NCBI RefSeq assembly: GCF_001403615.1 | Contig: NZ_LN879453.1 | Location: 193,624 to 257,623 of the forward strand | Direction of reading: 5' to 3' | Length of the DNA: 64,000 nt | Origin: Desnuesiella massiliensis | GTDB taxonomy: Bacteria > Bacillota > Clostridia > Clostridiales > Clostridiaceae | Shown: piece by piece, positions 35,689-45,213 of the stretch | How positions within the stretch are numbered: position 1 is the first letter of the stretch | Layout of the letters: each line of letters starts with the position of its first letter | Position numbers and translations under genes: made by a program | Notes under the pieces: generated by a model | What the model saw: only the letters and a program-made list of their open reading frames with translations | Told to the model about the DNA's origin: nothing | Database searches by the model: none

Positions 35689-36153
35689 TTATTTTATATA
35701 CTCCTTTAAACTTCCAATATATTCCTTCCTTTTCTTTATAATCTTATTAAGCACTTCATAAGCTATAGAATTAATATCGCTCTCTTTCTTTATAAGCCTT
35801 CCTTGAATATCTATTAGCAAAGCTAAGGTATCTTTTTCATAGTTTAAAGTAAATTCCTTCAGCTCTTTAATATTTTTCACCTTTCCATTGTAATGTTTAC
35901 CATTAAATTCATTTATTAAAAAGGATATTTTATCATACACTACAAAATCTATTTCCTCTAATTCCTTATCTTGTAGCTTATGTTCTAATTCTTTATAATA
36001 CAAAATGCTCTTTTCACACTCTTTAATAAAAGCATTTCTTACTAATACCATTGTATTTAAATCCTCTTCCATCAAAATTCGTTTATATATATTTAGTTTG
36101 TTGTTAACTATATCAATAGCCTTATCAATTAAATCTAAGGCATTATATGCCAT
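35689..36153 (-). CDS. Uncharacterised all-helical protein
   Basis: 154 aa, highly charged with four probable helices and no hydrophobic segment or Cys motif. The N-terminal half (ALDLIDKAIDIVNNKLNIYK) suggests a four-helix bundle, possibly ferritin-like, but metal ligands are not evident. ATG 36153 follows GGAG at 10 bp. Function unknown. Confidence 0.55.
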   Translation of the reverse strand: MAYNALDLIDKAIDIVNNKLNIYKRILMEEDLNTMVLVRNAFIKECEKSILYYKELEHKLQDKELEEIDFVVYDKISFLINEFNGKHYNGKVKNIKELKEFTLNYEKDTLALLIDIQGRLIKKESDINSIAYEVLNKIIKKRKEYIGSLKEYIK

Positions 36154-36318
36154 AAAAGTCCATCTCCTCACAGTAAGTATTATTATCTTTGTATATAATA
36201 TTTTACTACAAATTCTGTTTTTCTACATCCTACGACAAATAGTTTCCTAATATTAAAGTCTATATATTTTATTCAATGCTATTTTAATTATTCCTAGTTT
36301 AAAAATCTTAATAATATA

Positions 36319-36369
36319 AAAATAAGCAAAGTTTTTAGGCTATATTTAACCTAAAAACTTTGCTTATTT
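36319..36369 (-). terminator. Intrinsic terminator of the EFR1-family gene
   Basis: A perfect inverted repeat of about 20 bp (AATAAGCAAAGTTTTTAGG and complement) with a 10-nt loop. The right arm contains the TAA stop of the gene. Confidence 0.85.
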
Positions 36370-37143
36370 CTGCTCAACGATTTCTTTTATGGTTACTAAA
36401 GGATTTCTATATCTTCTTCTTTTTATAGTAGCCCCACCTATTTGTATGGCTTTTTCTGGGCAAGCGTGAACGCAAGCCATGCAATCTTGGCAATTATGGT
36501 TCCACTGAGGCTTGCCATTAATCATCTTTACATTTCCTACTGGACAAATTTTTTCGCATAGGGTGCAAGAGACACACTTTGAATCTGAATAAAATTTTTC
36601 ATCTGCATTATGCACCTTTTCCTTCCAGGACCTATGCCAGGTTCTTGAAACTACTTTATTTAGTATGGAGGTATTAACTTCCACTTCTTCTCTAAGGCTT
36701 ATTTTTTTTGCCACATCCATCATAGTTTTTTCTGCTTCACAAATAATATTTCTATTCTTATAATCGCTTCTTATATTATACATTCTTACATAATTAGATG
36801 GCATTGTTATATAATGATTAAAATTTAGTGCTAATCCTTTACTTTGTAAAATATTATGAATTTGCTCCATGGCACAACCTTTTGTAATTCCTCTTGTGGC
36901 AACTGCAAATATATATTTAGCTTTTATATTTAAGCTTTTGATAAATCTTTCCACAATTTCCGGCAATCCAGCGCAATATAGTGGAAATACAAAACCAACT
37001 GCCTCAGCTTCTACGGTTAACTCATTATTATTAATAGCCTTTATCATGGGCATATATTCACTACATGCTATATTCTTGCAAAGTCTCTTTGCCACGTATA
37101 ATGAATTTCCTGTGGCAGTAAAATAATATATAATAGTTCTCAT
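36364..37143 (-). CDS. EFR1-family flavodoxin/ferredoxin protein
   Basis: 259 aa. N-terminal flavodoxin-like domain (YYFTATGNSLYVAKRL binds FMN phosphate) and a C-terminal pair of 4Fe-4S motifs (CVSCTLCEKICPVGNV, CQDCMACVHACPEKAI). Such fusions carry electrons between flavin and Fe-S partners. ATG 37143 follows GAGAGGG. It is not adjacent to a reductase, but cooS lies about 1.5 kb away and could in principle share an electron pool; that is conjecture. Confidence 0.85.
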   Translation of the reverse strand: MRTIIYYFTATGNSLYVAKRLCKNIACSEYMPMIKAINNNELTVEAEAVGFVFPLYCAGLPEIVERFIKSLNIKAKYIFAVATRGITKGCAMEQIHNILQSKGLALNFNHYITMPSNYVRMYNIRSDYKNRNIICEAEKTMMDVAKKISLREEVEVNTSILNKVVSRTWHRSWKEKVHNADEKFYSDSKCVSCTLCEKICPVGNVKMINGKPQWNHNCQDCMACVHACPEKAIQIGGATIKRRRYRNPLVTIKEIVEQK

Positions 37144-37288
37144 AATTATCCCTCTCAAAATAACTTGTTACGCTTCCATTCCTAATTATACACATATTTT
37201 TAAAACAATTACAAACAATTTATTTATAATTAACGTATTGTATAAATGACTAAGCTTAAAATCATATAAATTAATAGGAGTGTTACTT

Positions 37289-38239
37289 ATGTCAAAAAAG
37301 ATATTAACTATAATAATTGCACTAATTTTAGTAGTACTTACTATATATCTATTTAATATAAAGAGGCCTTGGAGTTCCTTAACTAAGATACAACAACCAT
37401 CAAAAACTGCTAATGAAAATAACAATAAAATTAATTCAGGAACTATATTGAAAGATATAACCTATAAAACTGTAAACAATGAAGAAATTAAGCTCGATAT
37501 ATACGCTCCTACAAAATATAAATATAAAAAATCTCCAGTAATAATTTATATACATGGTGGAGGATGGTCTTATGGGGATAAAGCCCTTGATAATAATGTA
37601 TCACCTATAATAGATAAAATTAGAGAGGAGGGCCTTTTTATAATAAGCATTAACTATAGACTTACATCTAAGTCTATAAAATTTCCATCCCCTGTAGAAG
37701 ATTGTAAGGATGCTATAAGATGGGTGTATAAACATGCAGAGAATTATAACTTTGACAAAAACAACATAGGACTTTGGGGAGTTTCAGCTGGTGCTCATCT
37801 CGCTCTATTATGTGCCTATACTTCCAATAAAGACTTTATAGGTGATGAAGCTTTAAGTACTTGCGATACTAAAGTTAAGTATGTTATCGATTTTTTTGGA
37901 CCTACTTCCCTTAGTTTACAAACTACGAAAGATGGTAGAGCCATGGTAGAAAGCTTAATTAATACAAACTCAAGAGAAGTGGAAGACCTATTAAAGAAAG
38001 CAAGTCCTTTAACTTATATAACCCCTAGCGCTCCTCCCACTTTAATTGTTCATGGAGAAAAAGACACTTTAGTGCCTATTCTACAATCAAAATTACTTTA
38101 TGATAAAGGTCGAGAGTTAGGGGTAAAGATAGATTTCCTTAGTATACCCAAAGCTGAACATAATTTAGCCAACGCCCAATACATTGATCTATTTAAAATT
38201 TTAAATAGTACTCTAAATTTTATAAAAGATAATACCTAG
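37289..38239 (+). CDS. Alpha/beta hydrolase (esterase-lipase family), membrane anchored
   Basis: 316 aa. N-terminal hydrophobic segment (about 5-24) with no lipobox, then the hydrolase fold: oxyanion motif HGGGW (89-93), nucleophile elbow GVSAG (Ser166), DTLVP with the probable Asp and AEHN with the His. It resembles the HSL/BD-FAE esterase group that deacetylates sugars or cleaves small esters. Likely exported and facing outward. RBS AGGAGTG. Confidence 0.85.
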   Translation: MSKKILTIIIALILVVLTIYLFNIKRPWSSLTKIQQPSKTANENNNKINSGTILKDITYKTVNNEEIKLDIYAPTKYKYKKSPVIIYIHGGGWSYGDKALDNNVSPIIDKIREEGLFIISINYRLTSKSIKFPSPVEDCKDAIRWVYKHAENYNFDKNNIGLWGVSAGAHLALLCAYTSNKDFIGDEALSTCDTKVKYVIDFFGPTSLSLQTTKDGRAMVESLINTNSREVEDLLKKASPLTYITPSAPPTLIVHGEKDTLVPILQSKLLYDKGRELGVKIDFLSIPKAEHNLANAQYIDLFKILNSTLNFIKDNT

Positions 38240-38256
38240 TAAATTTAAAAATAAAA

Positions 38257-38306
38257 ATACCCTTTAATACTCTGATGCAGCTCAAGCAACTATGATTAAA
38301 GGGTAT
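38257..38306. terminator. Bidirectional terminator between esterase and tocopherol-cyclase-like genes
   Basis: ATACCCTTTAAT at 38257-38268 and its perfect complement at 38295-38306, flanked by A-rich and T-rich runs. Confidence 0.7.
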
Positions 38307-38329
38307 ATTTACATATATTAAAATTTGTT

Positions 38330-39313
38330 TTAACAATTAAGCTCTTCATAATTACCGCTAAACTCCACTCCTGCACAGTAACTACTATCTTTAAAAATTA
38401 TTTTTTGGCTTTTTATCTCTTTTAGCATCACATAGCATTTTCCTACGATGGTTTCACTGGCTATAGGAATCATCCTATCCTCCCTTGGGGCAAATAAATC
38501 CATGTAGCTATATTTATCTGTGGCGGTTTTAAATTGTAATATATACTTACCATTACTTACCTCGATATTAATATCTTTATTCTTGCTATCTATGTTGATC
38601 TTACTTCTATTTATAGTGGAAAACTTATAGAAAACATTCTTATAGCAAAAACCTATTAGAAAGCCAGTAAAGCTCTTTAAAGGTTTTGGCATTGGTATAT
38701 GGCCAATAGAACAGCTTAAAGCGCCTTCTTCTCTTTGAAAGGAATTGCATTGAACCCATAGATATGAATAAGGAAAATCTCTACCCCAGTTCTTTTCTAC
38801 ATAAGCTTTTCCCTCAGTAAAATCAATCCTCTCTCCGTTTATGTTAATTTCACCTTGGACTCTCATATCTATAGCACATACTTGACTATAGCATTGCATA
38901 AAAGACAGATAATTATAAAATCCCATACTACCTGGATTTACGATGGAGTCACGCCATTTTACTACATTATTAAATCTTAAGCATCCTTGTATAGTTAAAC
39001 TCTGTGTTTTAATTGAAATACTAATTCCTTCTAAAGAAAATTTACTGTTTTCTATTGTTACCTTAAACTTATTTTTTTCTGCATAAAAATCTTTTTCACT
39101 GTATCTTATGTACTCAAATTTAGCCTTATTTCCCTCAAGAAATTGTATGAAGCTGTGGGAATTAGTGCTGTCCTTGCATTTTATTATTCCTGGTATAAAC
39201 CCATAGGACCTTTTATTATCTTTAGTGGTTAATTTAAAATACCAGCCCTCAAAAAAATTATTCCTATTTTTATATCCATGATAAATATCTGGATCTAAAA
39301 TTCTTTTGAACAT
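38330..39313 (-). CDS. Tocopherol-cyclase-like protein
   Basis: 327 aa, no signal peptide. FFEGWYFKL near the start, SFIQF, and AYVEKNWGRDFPYSYLWVQCN at about 170-190 are hallmarks of the tocopherol cyclase-like family found in Firmicutes. No tocopherol is known in this group, so the ligand is probably another lipid or terpenoid. The beta-rich fold may be a lipocalin-like barrel. Single gene. Confidence 0.8.
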   Translation of the reverse strand: MFKRILDPDIYHGYKNRNNFFEGWYFKLTTKDNKRSYGFIPGIIKCKDSTNSHSFIQFLEGNKAKFEYIRYSEKDFYAEKNKFKVTIENSKFSLEGISISIKTQSLTIQGCLRFNNVVKWRDSIVNPGSMGFYNYLSFMQCYSQVCAIDMRVQGEININGERIDFTEGKAYVEKNWGRDFPYSYLWVQCNSFQREEGALSCSIGHIPMPKPLKSFTGFLIGFCYKNVFYKFSTINRSKINIDSKNKDINIEVSNGKYILQFKTATDKYSYMDLFAPREDRMIPIASETIVGKCYVMLKEIKSQKIIFKDSSYCAGVEFSGNYEELNC

Positions 39314-39429
39314 AAATAACTCTCCTGTAATCCTATATATTTAATAATATCAATATACTAATAATTATTAACTTAAAAGCTGATATTTATGTCCTTAATT
39401 AGAGAAGCCTATTGTAGTTTATATAAATA

Positions 39430-39463
39430 AAAAGTGCTGCACTATTGTACAACACTTTTTTAT
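39430..39463 (-). terminator. Terminator of the metY-metA-hom operon
   Basis: On the minus strand AAAGTGTTGTA pairs with TGCAGCACTTT (11 bp, two G-U pairs), followed by T-rich sequence a few bases after the hom stop codon. Confidence 0.8.
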
Positions 39464-39466
39464 TAT

Positions 39467-40681
39467 CTAACCTACCTTTTCAAATTTCTTAACATCAAGT
39501 ATATAAGGCAAACTTAAAAGATATTCAATTACCTTTTCTAGTTCTTCCTGTGAACTAGTTTTAACTCTTAAGGCTAAAGCATCTCCCTCATTTAAAATAT
39601 TAAAAGATAATTTTGATTTACTTAAGAATCTCAAAACCTCATCTTTCCTGTGAGAGACTAGCCTTAATATCCCTTCCCAAGCCTCCTCGTGATTATTTTG
39701 CAAGCTTATTTTGTTGTTAAATAATGTAGCGATATTATAGACTCGGTTTTCCACAGTATCCATCAAATCTCCAAACACAGCTGATGCAGTAGGCAGCATA
39801 CCAGCGCCTTTTCCTACAAGAACCATCTCTCCTACTGCATCACCTTCAACTATAACTGAATTAGTCTCATTATCTATAGAATATAATTTTGAGGAATTAC
39901 TAACAAAAACTGGCGCTACTATAGCATATACCCTATCCTCTTTCTTCTTACTGTAGGCCAAAAGCTTTATTCTGCAATTTAATTTTCTAGCTAATTCAAA
40001 GTCGTACCTATCTAATTTAGTAATTCCTTGAATTTCAATATTCCTCCAATCTACTCTGTTTTTGAAGGCTATGGTAGATAATAGTGCAAGCTTTCGGGCT
40101 GAATCATACCCTTTTACATCCGCCTCTGGATTTGCCTCTGCAAACCCTAACCTTTGTGCTTCTTTTAGTGCTTCATCATAGCTCAATCCCTTAAGATCCA
40201 TCTGAGTAAGAATAAAATTAGTAGTCCCGTTTAAAATTGCTCTTATATTATTTATCTCATTGCCTTTTAGGGATTCTATCAGGGCTTTTATCACCGGAAT
40301 TGCTCCAGCCACAGCTGCCTCAAATTTAATACTCACACCAGTATTCTCTGCTAGGTTAAAAAGCTCCTTTCCATACTCAGCTATGAGATCCTTATTTGCT
40401 GTAATAACATGCTTTTTGTGATTTAGAGCTTTCCTTATATATTCATAAGCAGGCTCTATTCCACCCATAAGCTCAATTACGATATCACTTTCTTTTATAT
40501 ATTCATCTTTAAGCTCCTCTACCACTAAATCATAAAATTTTTTCTTCTCATGCTTACATCTATTTTTCACTAATATATGTGCTATTTCTATTTCCGTTCC
40601 ATTATATCTATTATTCTTATCAATAAGCTCCACTAATCCAGTTCCCACTGTTCCATATCCTAAAACACAGACCTTCACCAT
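39467..40681 (-). CDS. hom: Homoserine dehydrogenase
   Basis: 404 aa. NAD(P)-binding CVLGYGTVGTGLVELI at the N-terminus, the catalytic domain with GGIEPAYEYIRKAL, VITANKDLIAEYG, GTTNFILTQM and FAEANPEADVKGYD. The C-terminus is shorter than in forms with a full ACT domain, though a small one may remain (about 330-404). It converts aspartate semialdehyde to homoserine, here for methionine. ATG 40681 lies 4 bp after the metA stop, with its RBS AAGGAGG inside metA; the longer frame has no site. Confidence 0.93.
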   Translation of the reverse strand: MVKVCVLGYGTVGTGLVELIDKNNRYNGTEIEIAHILVKNRCKHEKKKFYDLVVEELKDEYIKESDIVIELMGGIEPAYEYIRKALNHKKHVITANKDLIAEYGKELFNLAENTGVSIKFEAAVAGAIPVIKALIESLKGNEINNIRAILNGTTNFILTQMDLKGLSYDEALKEAQRLGFAEANPEADVKGYDSARKLALLSTIAFKNRVDWRNIEIQGITKLDRYDFELARKLNCRIKLLAYSKKKEDRVYAIVAPVFVSNSSKLYSIDNETNSVIVEGDAVGEMVLVGKGAGMLPTASAVFGDLMDTVENRVYNIATLFNNKISLQNNHEEAWEGILRLVSHRKDEVLRFLSKSKLSFNILNEGDALALRVKTSSQEELEKVIEYLLSLPYILDVKKFEKVG

Positions 40682-40685
40682 AGAT

Positions 40686-41534
40686 TTACTCCTCCTTATC
40701 TTTAAACACATAATATTTTAGCCAATTCTCATACATTGTTTTAGCATCATCTTTCCAATTGTACTTTACCTCTCCCAGTGGGTTATCCTCTAAAAAATAG
40801 TTCTTAGGAATGTCTATTTTTAACCCTTTTTCTATATCTCTAAAGTATTCTTCTTTCAAGGTATCTTTTGCGTATTCTCCATGACCTAATATAAAAAAAT
40901 AATCCTTTTTGTCCTTTATTATATAAGGACCTGCTTCCTCAGAAAAACTTATCAAATCTAAATATCCGCACCTACCTATACTGCCTAAGTCTATATTTGT
41001 ACACCTTGAATGAGGTGCCCAAAACCCCTCTTCTAAGCCCTTTAGCAGTAAACATTTCCTATAGCTAATATGGTGTTTATATAACCCAAATATTTTATTG
41101 CTCTCTAAGTTTTTGTCTATATAATAGTAATGATACAGCGCTGCCTGAGCTCCCCAGCAGATAAAAATTGCAGTCTTTATATTTTGCTTCATATAATCAA
41201 ACATAACCTTTAGTTCTTTCCAATATATTACTTCCTCAAAAGCTAATTTCTCCACCGGTGCACCAGTAATTATAATTCCATCTATAGATATATTTCTAAG
41301 TTGTTCTAGGCCATAGTAATTTTCTTCTAAATATTTTTTGGAAGTGTTTTGAGAATTATAAGTATCCAACTTTAAAAAGTATATTTCTATATTTCTTCCT
41401 TCATATTGAAGCATCTCAACCAATTGTTTTTCTGTATCCTGCTTATTAGGCATAAGATTTAAAATGGCTATTTTGTAAACTGCTTCTTCCCTGCTTTGAT
41501 AATTTGCACTAGGCTTTTTTATAACTACTCCCAT
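40686..41534 (-). CDS. metA: Homoserine O-acyltransferase (MetA family)
   Basis: 282 aa, slightly shorter than the usual 300. KIAILNLMPNKQDTEKQL at the N-terminus, the nucleophile elbow ICWGAQAALYHYY with Cys, and ILGHGEYAKDTL with catalytic His and Glu. It activates homoserine with succinyl- or acetyl-CoA; in clostridia the acyl donor is often acetyl-CoA despite the name. Middle gene of the met operon, RBS GGAGGGAGAG. Confidence 0.92.
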   Translation of the reverse strand: MGVVIKKPSANYQSREEAVYKIAILNLMPNKQDTEKQLVEMLQYEGRNIEIYFLKLDTYNSQNTSKKYLEENYYGLEQLRNISIDGIIITGAPVEKLAFEEVIYWKELKVMFDYMKQNIKTAIFICWGAQAALYHYYYIDKNLESNKIFGLYKHHISYRKCLLLKGLEEGFWAPHSRCTNIDLGSIGRCGYLDLISFSEEAGPYIIKDKKDYFFILGHGEYAKDTLKEEYFRDIEKGLKIDIPKNYFLEDNPLGEVKYNWKDDAKTMYENWLKYYVFKDKEE

Positions 41535-41558
41535 ACTCTCCCTCCAAGCTAGCCAGTA

Positions 41559-42836
41559 TTAAATACACTGAAAAGCCTCATTGAAATCATAAATAATATC
41601 TTCTATATCCTCTATTCCTATGGATACTCTTATGAGCTCTGGAGTTGCTCCAGACTTTAATTTCTCTTCCTCTGAAAGCTGTCTATGGGTAGTGCTATAG
41701 GGATGAATAACATAAGTCCTCACATCTCCTAAGGTTACTACCAAGCTAGCTAGCTTTAAGCCTTTTATGAATTTTTCAGCAATTTTAAAATCGCCTTTTA
41801 TCCCAAAGGTTAATATACCTGAAGCACCATTTTTTAGATATTTATTAGCGCTTTCATAATGCTTATTATCATTAAGCAATGGGTAATTAACCCAGCTTAC
41901 TTTACTTTGCTCCTTTAACCATCTAGCCAAAGCTAATGCATTATCACTATGCCTCTGCATTCTTAAATGCAATGTTTCTAATCCTAAATTAGTTAAAAAT
42001 GCATTAAAAGGGCTCATAGTACAGCCTAAATCTCTTAGAAGAGTTACTCTTAGCTTAGTTATATATGCTGCTTCCTTGAAGGTATTCCAATACTTAAGCC
42101 CATGATAACTTTCATCTGGCTCTACGAGACCTTGAAACTTACCATTGTCCCAATTGAAGTTTCCTAAATCTATAATAATACCTCCAATAGAGGTAGCATG
42201 ACCATCAGAGTATTTTGTGGTAGAGTGCACAACTATATTTGCGCCATGCTCCTTAGGCTTGCATATATATGGGGTAGCCAAGGTGTTATCTATTATAAAA
42301 GGTATACCTGCCTCCTCTGCTATAGCGGCAAACTTTTCAAAATCCAGTATATTTAAACTAGGATTTCCTATGGTTTCTCCATAAATAGCTTTTGTATTTT
42401 CTCTTATTAGCTTTAATATCTCCTCTTTTTCTTCATCTGGATCTATAAAAGTAACTTCTATACCAAGCTTTTTTAAGGTTACATTAAATAGGTTAAAAGT
42501 TCCTCCGTATATGTTTATAGAGGAAACTATATGGTCTCCTGCGTTACATAAATTTAATATAGAAAGCAAAATAGCTGATTGCCCTGAAGATACTGCTACT
42601 GCTCCAACTCCCTCTTCTAAAGCTGCATATTTATTTTCCAAAGCTTCTGTGGTAGGATTGCTTATTCTAGTATACAAATGCCCAGCTTCAGATAAGTTAA
42701 AAAGATTTGCTAAATGCTCTGGATCCTCAAATTTATAAGATACAGTTTGAGCTATGGGCAAAATTCTCGGCTCCCCCGCCTTTGGTTTATATCCCTCCTG
42801 AATGCACTTAGTCCCTAATTTCCAATTTTTACTCAT
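41559..42836 (-). CDS. metY: O-acetylhomoserine (thiol)-lyase / homocysteine synthase
   Basis: 425 aa PLP enzyme. Start MSKNWKLGTKCIQEGY at ATG 42836 follows AAAGGGGG; the upstream in-frame start at 42878 has no site. Typical Cys/Met metabolism motifs: YTRISNPTTEALE, VAVSSGQSAI, the PLP lysine in HSTTKYSDGHATS, and the C-terminal RVSIGIEDIEDIIYD. It joins O-acylhomoserine with sulfide to form homocysteine. First gene of the operon, about 315 bp from the riboswitch with a palindromic element between. Confidence 0.93.
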   Translation of the reverse strand: MSKNWKLGTKCIQEGYKPKAGEPRILPIAQTVSYKFEDPEHLANLFNLSEAGHLYTRISNPTTEALENKYAALEEGVGAVAVSSGQSAILLSILNLCNAGDHIVSSINIYGGTFNLFNVTLKKLGIEVTFIDPDEEKEEILKLIRENTKAIYGETIGNPSLNILDFEKFAAIAEEAGIPFIIDNTLATPYICKPKEHGANIVVHSTTKYSDGHATSIGGIIIDLGNFNWDNGKFQGLVEPDESYHGLKYWNTFKEAAYITKLRVTLLRDLGCTMSPFNAFLTNLGLETLHLRMQRHSDNALALARWLKEQSKVSWVNYPLLNDNKHYESANKYLKNGASGILTFGIKGDFKIAEKFIKGLKLASLVVTLGDVRTYVIHPYSTTHRQLSEEEKLKSGATPELIRVSIGIEDIEDIIYDFNEAFQCI

Positions 42837-42907
42837 ATAAAAAAGCCCCCTTTTTATTAATAGTTGGCCTTTTATCAAATAGCAGCATTTACATTAGTCA
42901 TAATATC

Positions 42908-43069
42908 TTAGGCATCGTAAAAAAATAACTAGTCAAAGATGCGAAGTATATTTTGCGTAAGACAAGGACACAGGCTCCATTAATAGTGGGGCTATTAGTT
43001 GGTTCTACGGACGCAGTATTACGCAAAATAGACGAGTAGACTGACTAGTTATTTTTTGGAGATGCCTTA
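42908..43069. repeat. AATAACTAGT-family palindromic element, long form, in the met leader
   Basis: 162 bp. Terminal inverted repeats of about 25-45 bp with interruptions: GGCATC, AAAAAATAACTAGTCA, and an inner TATTTTGCGTAA matched by TTACGCAAAATA. The copy at 54547 is the same sequence reversed, lacking about 20 bp of the centre. It sits between the SAM-riboswitch terminator and the metY ribosome site, so it is transcribed as part of the leader. Confidence 0.8.
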
Positions 43070-43082
43070 TCTAAGATAGAAA

Positions 43083-43130
43083 TAAAAAAGCTATTTTCTA
43101 TCTTAGAAAGATAAAAAATAGCTTCATAGC
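43083..43130 (-). terminator. Riboswitch-controlled terminator of the met operon
   Basis: On the minus strand AAGCTATTTT and AAAATAGCTT pair (with inner TATCT/AGATA) and are followed by TTTTTATTT. Directly downstream of the SAM aptamer. Confidence 0.85.
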
Positions 43131-43151
43131 GCATAATCAAACATGTTCCCA

Positions 43152-43264
43152 AAGCACCTCTTATCTCTCAGGATAACTCCTGCAGGATTTAGCACAATTC
43201 TAGCATATAGCTAGCTGTTGCCAGGCTTCATCGGGCCAGTCCCTCCGCCATTCTTGATAAAAGA
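43152..43264 (-). promoter_or_regulatory. SAM-I (S-box) riboswitch aptamer
   Basis: Minus-strand sequence contains the S-box core: TTATCAAGAATGGCGGAGGG, ACTGGCCCGATGAAGCCTGG, CAAC, later GTGCTAAATCCTGCAGG and closing CCTGAGAGATAAGAGGTGC. The P1 arms TTATC and GATAA pair. Binding of S-adenosylmethionine should favour the terminator at 43083-43130 and switch off metY-metA-hom. Confidence 0.95.
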
Positions 43265-43286
43265 CCGTATATTTAATTTTAAATCT

Positions 43287-43315
43287 ATTATAAATATATA
43301 TTCAAAATTTTTCAA
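43287..43315 (-). promoter_or_regulatory. Sigma-A promoter of the met operon
   Basis: TTGAAA (43315-43310), 17-bp spacer and TATAAT (43292-43287). Transcription would begin near 43280, about 16 nt ahead of the aptamer. Nothing else is seen from 43316 to 43415. Confidence 0.75.
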
Positions 43316-43415
43316 GAGATTTATTTTAAACATTTAAGGTTGTTTTGCGACAAATTTCACACATTTAATGTATAGTCATTTTTTATAACTCCATATATTA
43401 TCTTATAGATACTGG

Positions 43416-44444
43416 CTAGCTATTTATGAAAGGTACCTTTCCTGTACTCTCTCTTATAACTAGGTTTGTATCTATAATAATCTTTTTTCTTGTCTTAGAT
43501 GGATTTTCTATAATATCTATGAGCTCCATAGCTGCAGTCCTGCCTGTTTCCTTCATATTCTGATCTACGGAAGTTAGAGAAGGATGCGTTATGCTAGATA
43601 ATAATGTATTATCAAAGCCCAAAATAGAAATATCTTCTGGTACTTTAAAACCAAACTTTGCACAGGCACTCATAGCTCCTACTGCCATTAAATCGTTACA
43701 AGCAAAAATTGCTGTAGGTTTTTCCTTAGCTGATAAAATCTCTTCAAGCTTAGCTTGCACATAGCCAATTACGTCTATACTATTTCCCCCTCCTGCTTGA
43801 ATAATATTTATGTACTCTAAGGCATTTTCCTCTAAAATCTCTTTATATATTTTTTCTTTTATATCGTAGGATAGACTCCTATCCCCTCTCAAAAAAGCTA
43901 TTTTTTTATGACCTAAATCTATTAGATGCTTAAAGGCTTCCTTTGCCCCTGCTGCTTCATCATAGCAAACAAAGTTACATTTTATTCCTTGCGGAGAACC
44001 ATTTACTATTATGGTTGGTATGTGCATTGCTATATCTTCATAATAGTTGCTTTTTAAATTCTCTGAAGCAGGGTCTATAATAATTATTCCATCCACCTGC
44101 CTAGACAGCATCTGCTCTATTAGTTCCTTTTCTGTTTTATAGTCCCCCCTAGTATTGCATAAGGTTATGCTATATCCCTTACTTTTAATACAATCCCCTA
44201 TCTCTTCTACTATGGTTGGAAAGAATAAATTAGTTATACCAGGCACAATAACTGCTATAATACCACTTTTTTTAGTTATGAGACTCCTAGCCATAATATT
44301 GGGCTTATAGTTAAGCTTTTCTATAGCTTTTTCTATTTTCTCTCTAGTTTCTTTTTTTACTGGATAATTATTGTTTAGCACTCTTGAAACTGTAGTTATA
44401 GATACCCCAGCCTCTTTAGCTACTTCATTTATAGTAACTGCCAT
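43416..44444 (-). CDS. LacI-family transcriptional regulator
   Basis: 342 aa. N-terminal LacI helix-turn-helix (TINEVAKEAGVSITTVSRVLNN) and hinge, followed by a type 1 periplasmic-binding-like sensor (IAVIVPGITNLFFPTIVEEI; FACNDLMAVGAMSACAKFG; ILGFDNTLLSSITHPSLTSV). ATG 44444 after GAGGGTG is preferred to the far-upstream start, whose first 33 codons look unlike the family. No sugar genes are adjacent; the target is unknown. It could act at the maltodextrin promoter 10 kb away, but another LacI gene lies in that operon. Confidence 0.85.
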   Translation of the reverse strand: MAVTINEVAKEAGVSITTVSRVLNNNYPVKKETREKIEKAIEKLNYKPNIMARSLITKKSGIIAVIVPGITNLFFPTIVEEIGDCIKSKGYSITLCNTRGDYKTEKELIEQMLSRQVDGIIIIDPASENLKSNYYEDIAMHIPTIIVNGSPQGIKCNFVCYDEAAGAKEAFKHLIDLGHKKIAFLRGDRSLSYDIKEKIYKEILEENALEYINIIQAGGGNSIDVIGYVQAKLEEILSAKEKPTAIFACNDLMAVGAMSACAKFGFKVPEDISILGFDNTLLSSITHPSLTSVDQNMKETGRTAAMELIDIIENPSKTRKKIIIDTNLVIRESTGKVPFINS

Positions 44445-44546
44445 AATTTCACCCTCAACTATTTTAAAAAATTCTTCTAAAACTATTATAAAGGAATTAT
44501 GTCTAAAATAATACTTATAAAAATAAACAATGGAAGAACCCATTGT

Positions 44547-44915
44547 TTATTTTAAAGTATTTATAGTATTTATTAATATTGCCAGACACATAATCGTATA
44601 TACACCATTACCTACTATTGCAAAAATTTCTATGCCATCCATATATAGTGGAAAGATAAATAAAAATATCGAAATAATAAAAAGAATATATGCGCCCCAT
44701 TTTTTCCAAGAGTATACGCCTATTATAGCAATAATATTTATAATTGCGGTTAGAGAATATACTATTCCCTCAATATTAGTAAAGATCCCTACCTTATCTA
44801 ACTTTATAGATAGATAGTTGAAAATGAAAGAAAACATGCCGAGAATATTTATGGCTAACAAAAGTGCTAAAATAAAGGATAGTAAACAGCCTCTTTCACC
44901 ATAATCCTTTTCCAA
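44547..44915 (-). CDS. Small four-helix membrane protein
   Basis: 122 aa with four hydrophobic segments (about 10-35, 45-65, 70-88, 98-118) and a charged N-terminus. TTG 44915 follows GGGGAGG at the usual distance, which supports translation. No family recognised. About 100 bp upstream of the LacI gene on the same strand; it may be transcribed with it. Confidence 0.6.
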   Translation of the reverse strand: MEKDYGERGCLLSFILALLLAINILGMFSFIFNYLSIKLDKVGIFTNIEGIVYSLTAIINIIAIIGVYSWKKWGAYILFIISIFLFIFPLYMDGIEIFAIVGNGVYTIMCLAILINTINTLK

Positions 44916-45213
44916 GAAATCCTCCCCTTTTATACATATGCTTACTTCTATTATCTATTTTAACTCTTAACCACATCTTATTACAACCTTAAAACTATCT
45001 TAAATCATAGAGGATAGATCCCTTATAAGCCCCTTCCATACCCCCTATAAGTAATAAAAAGAAAAAATAACTAACTCTAAAATAAGAACAACAATTTCAG
45101 CCTCTAGGCTAATGTTTTTCTCTATTTTTAATTAATGTCTAAAAAATTTTATAATAATATAAAAATTTGTATAGGTAATATTAATTCCTATATGTACAAA
45201 TGGTATGATTTTA

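Noticed and set aside
38330..39313. Tocopherol synthesis
   Set aside because: Family name only; no other tocopherol genes and not expected in a clostridium.
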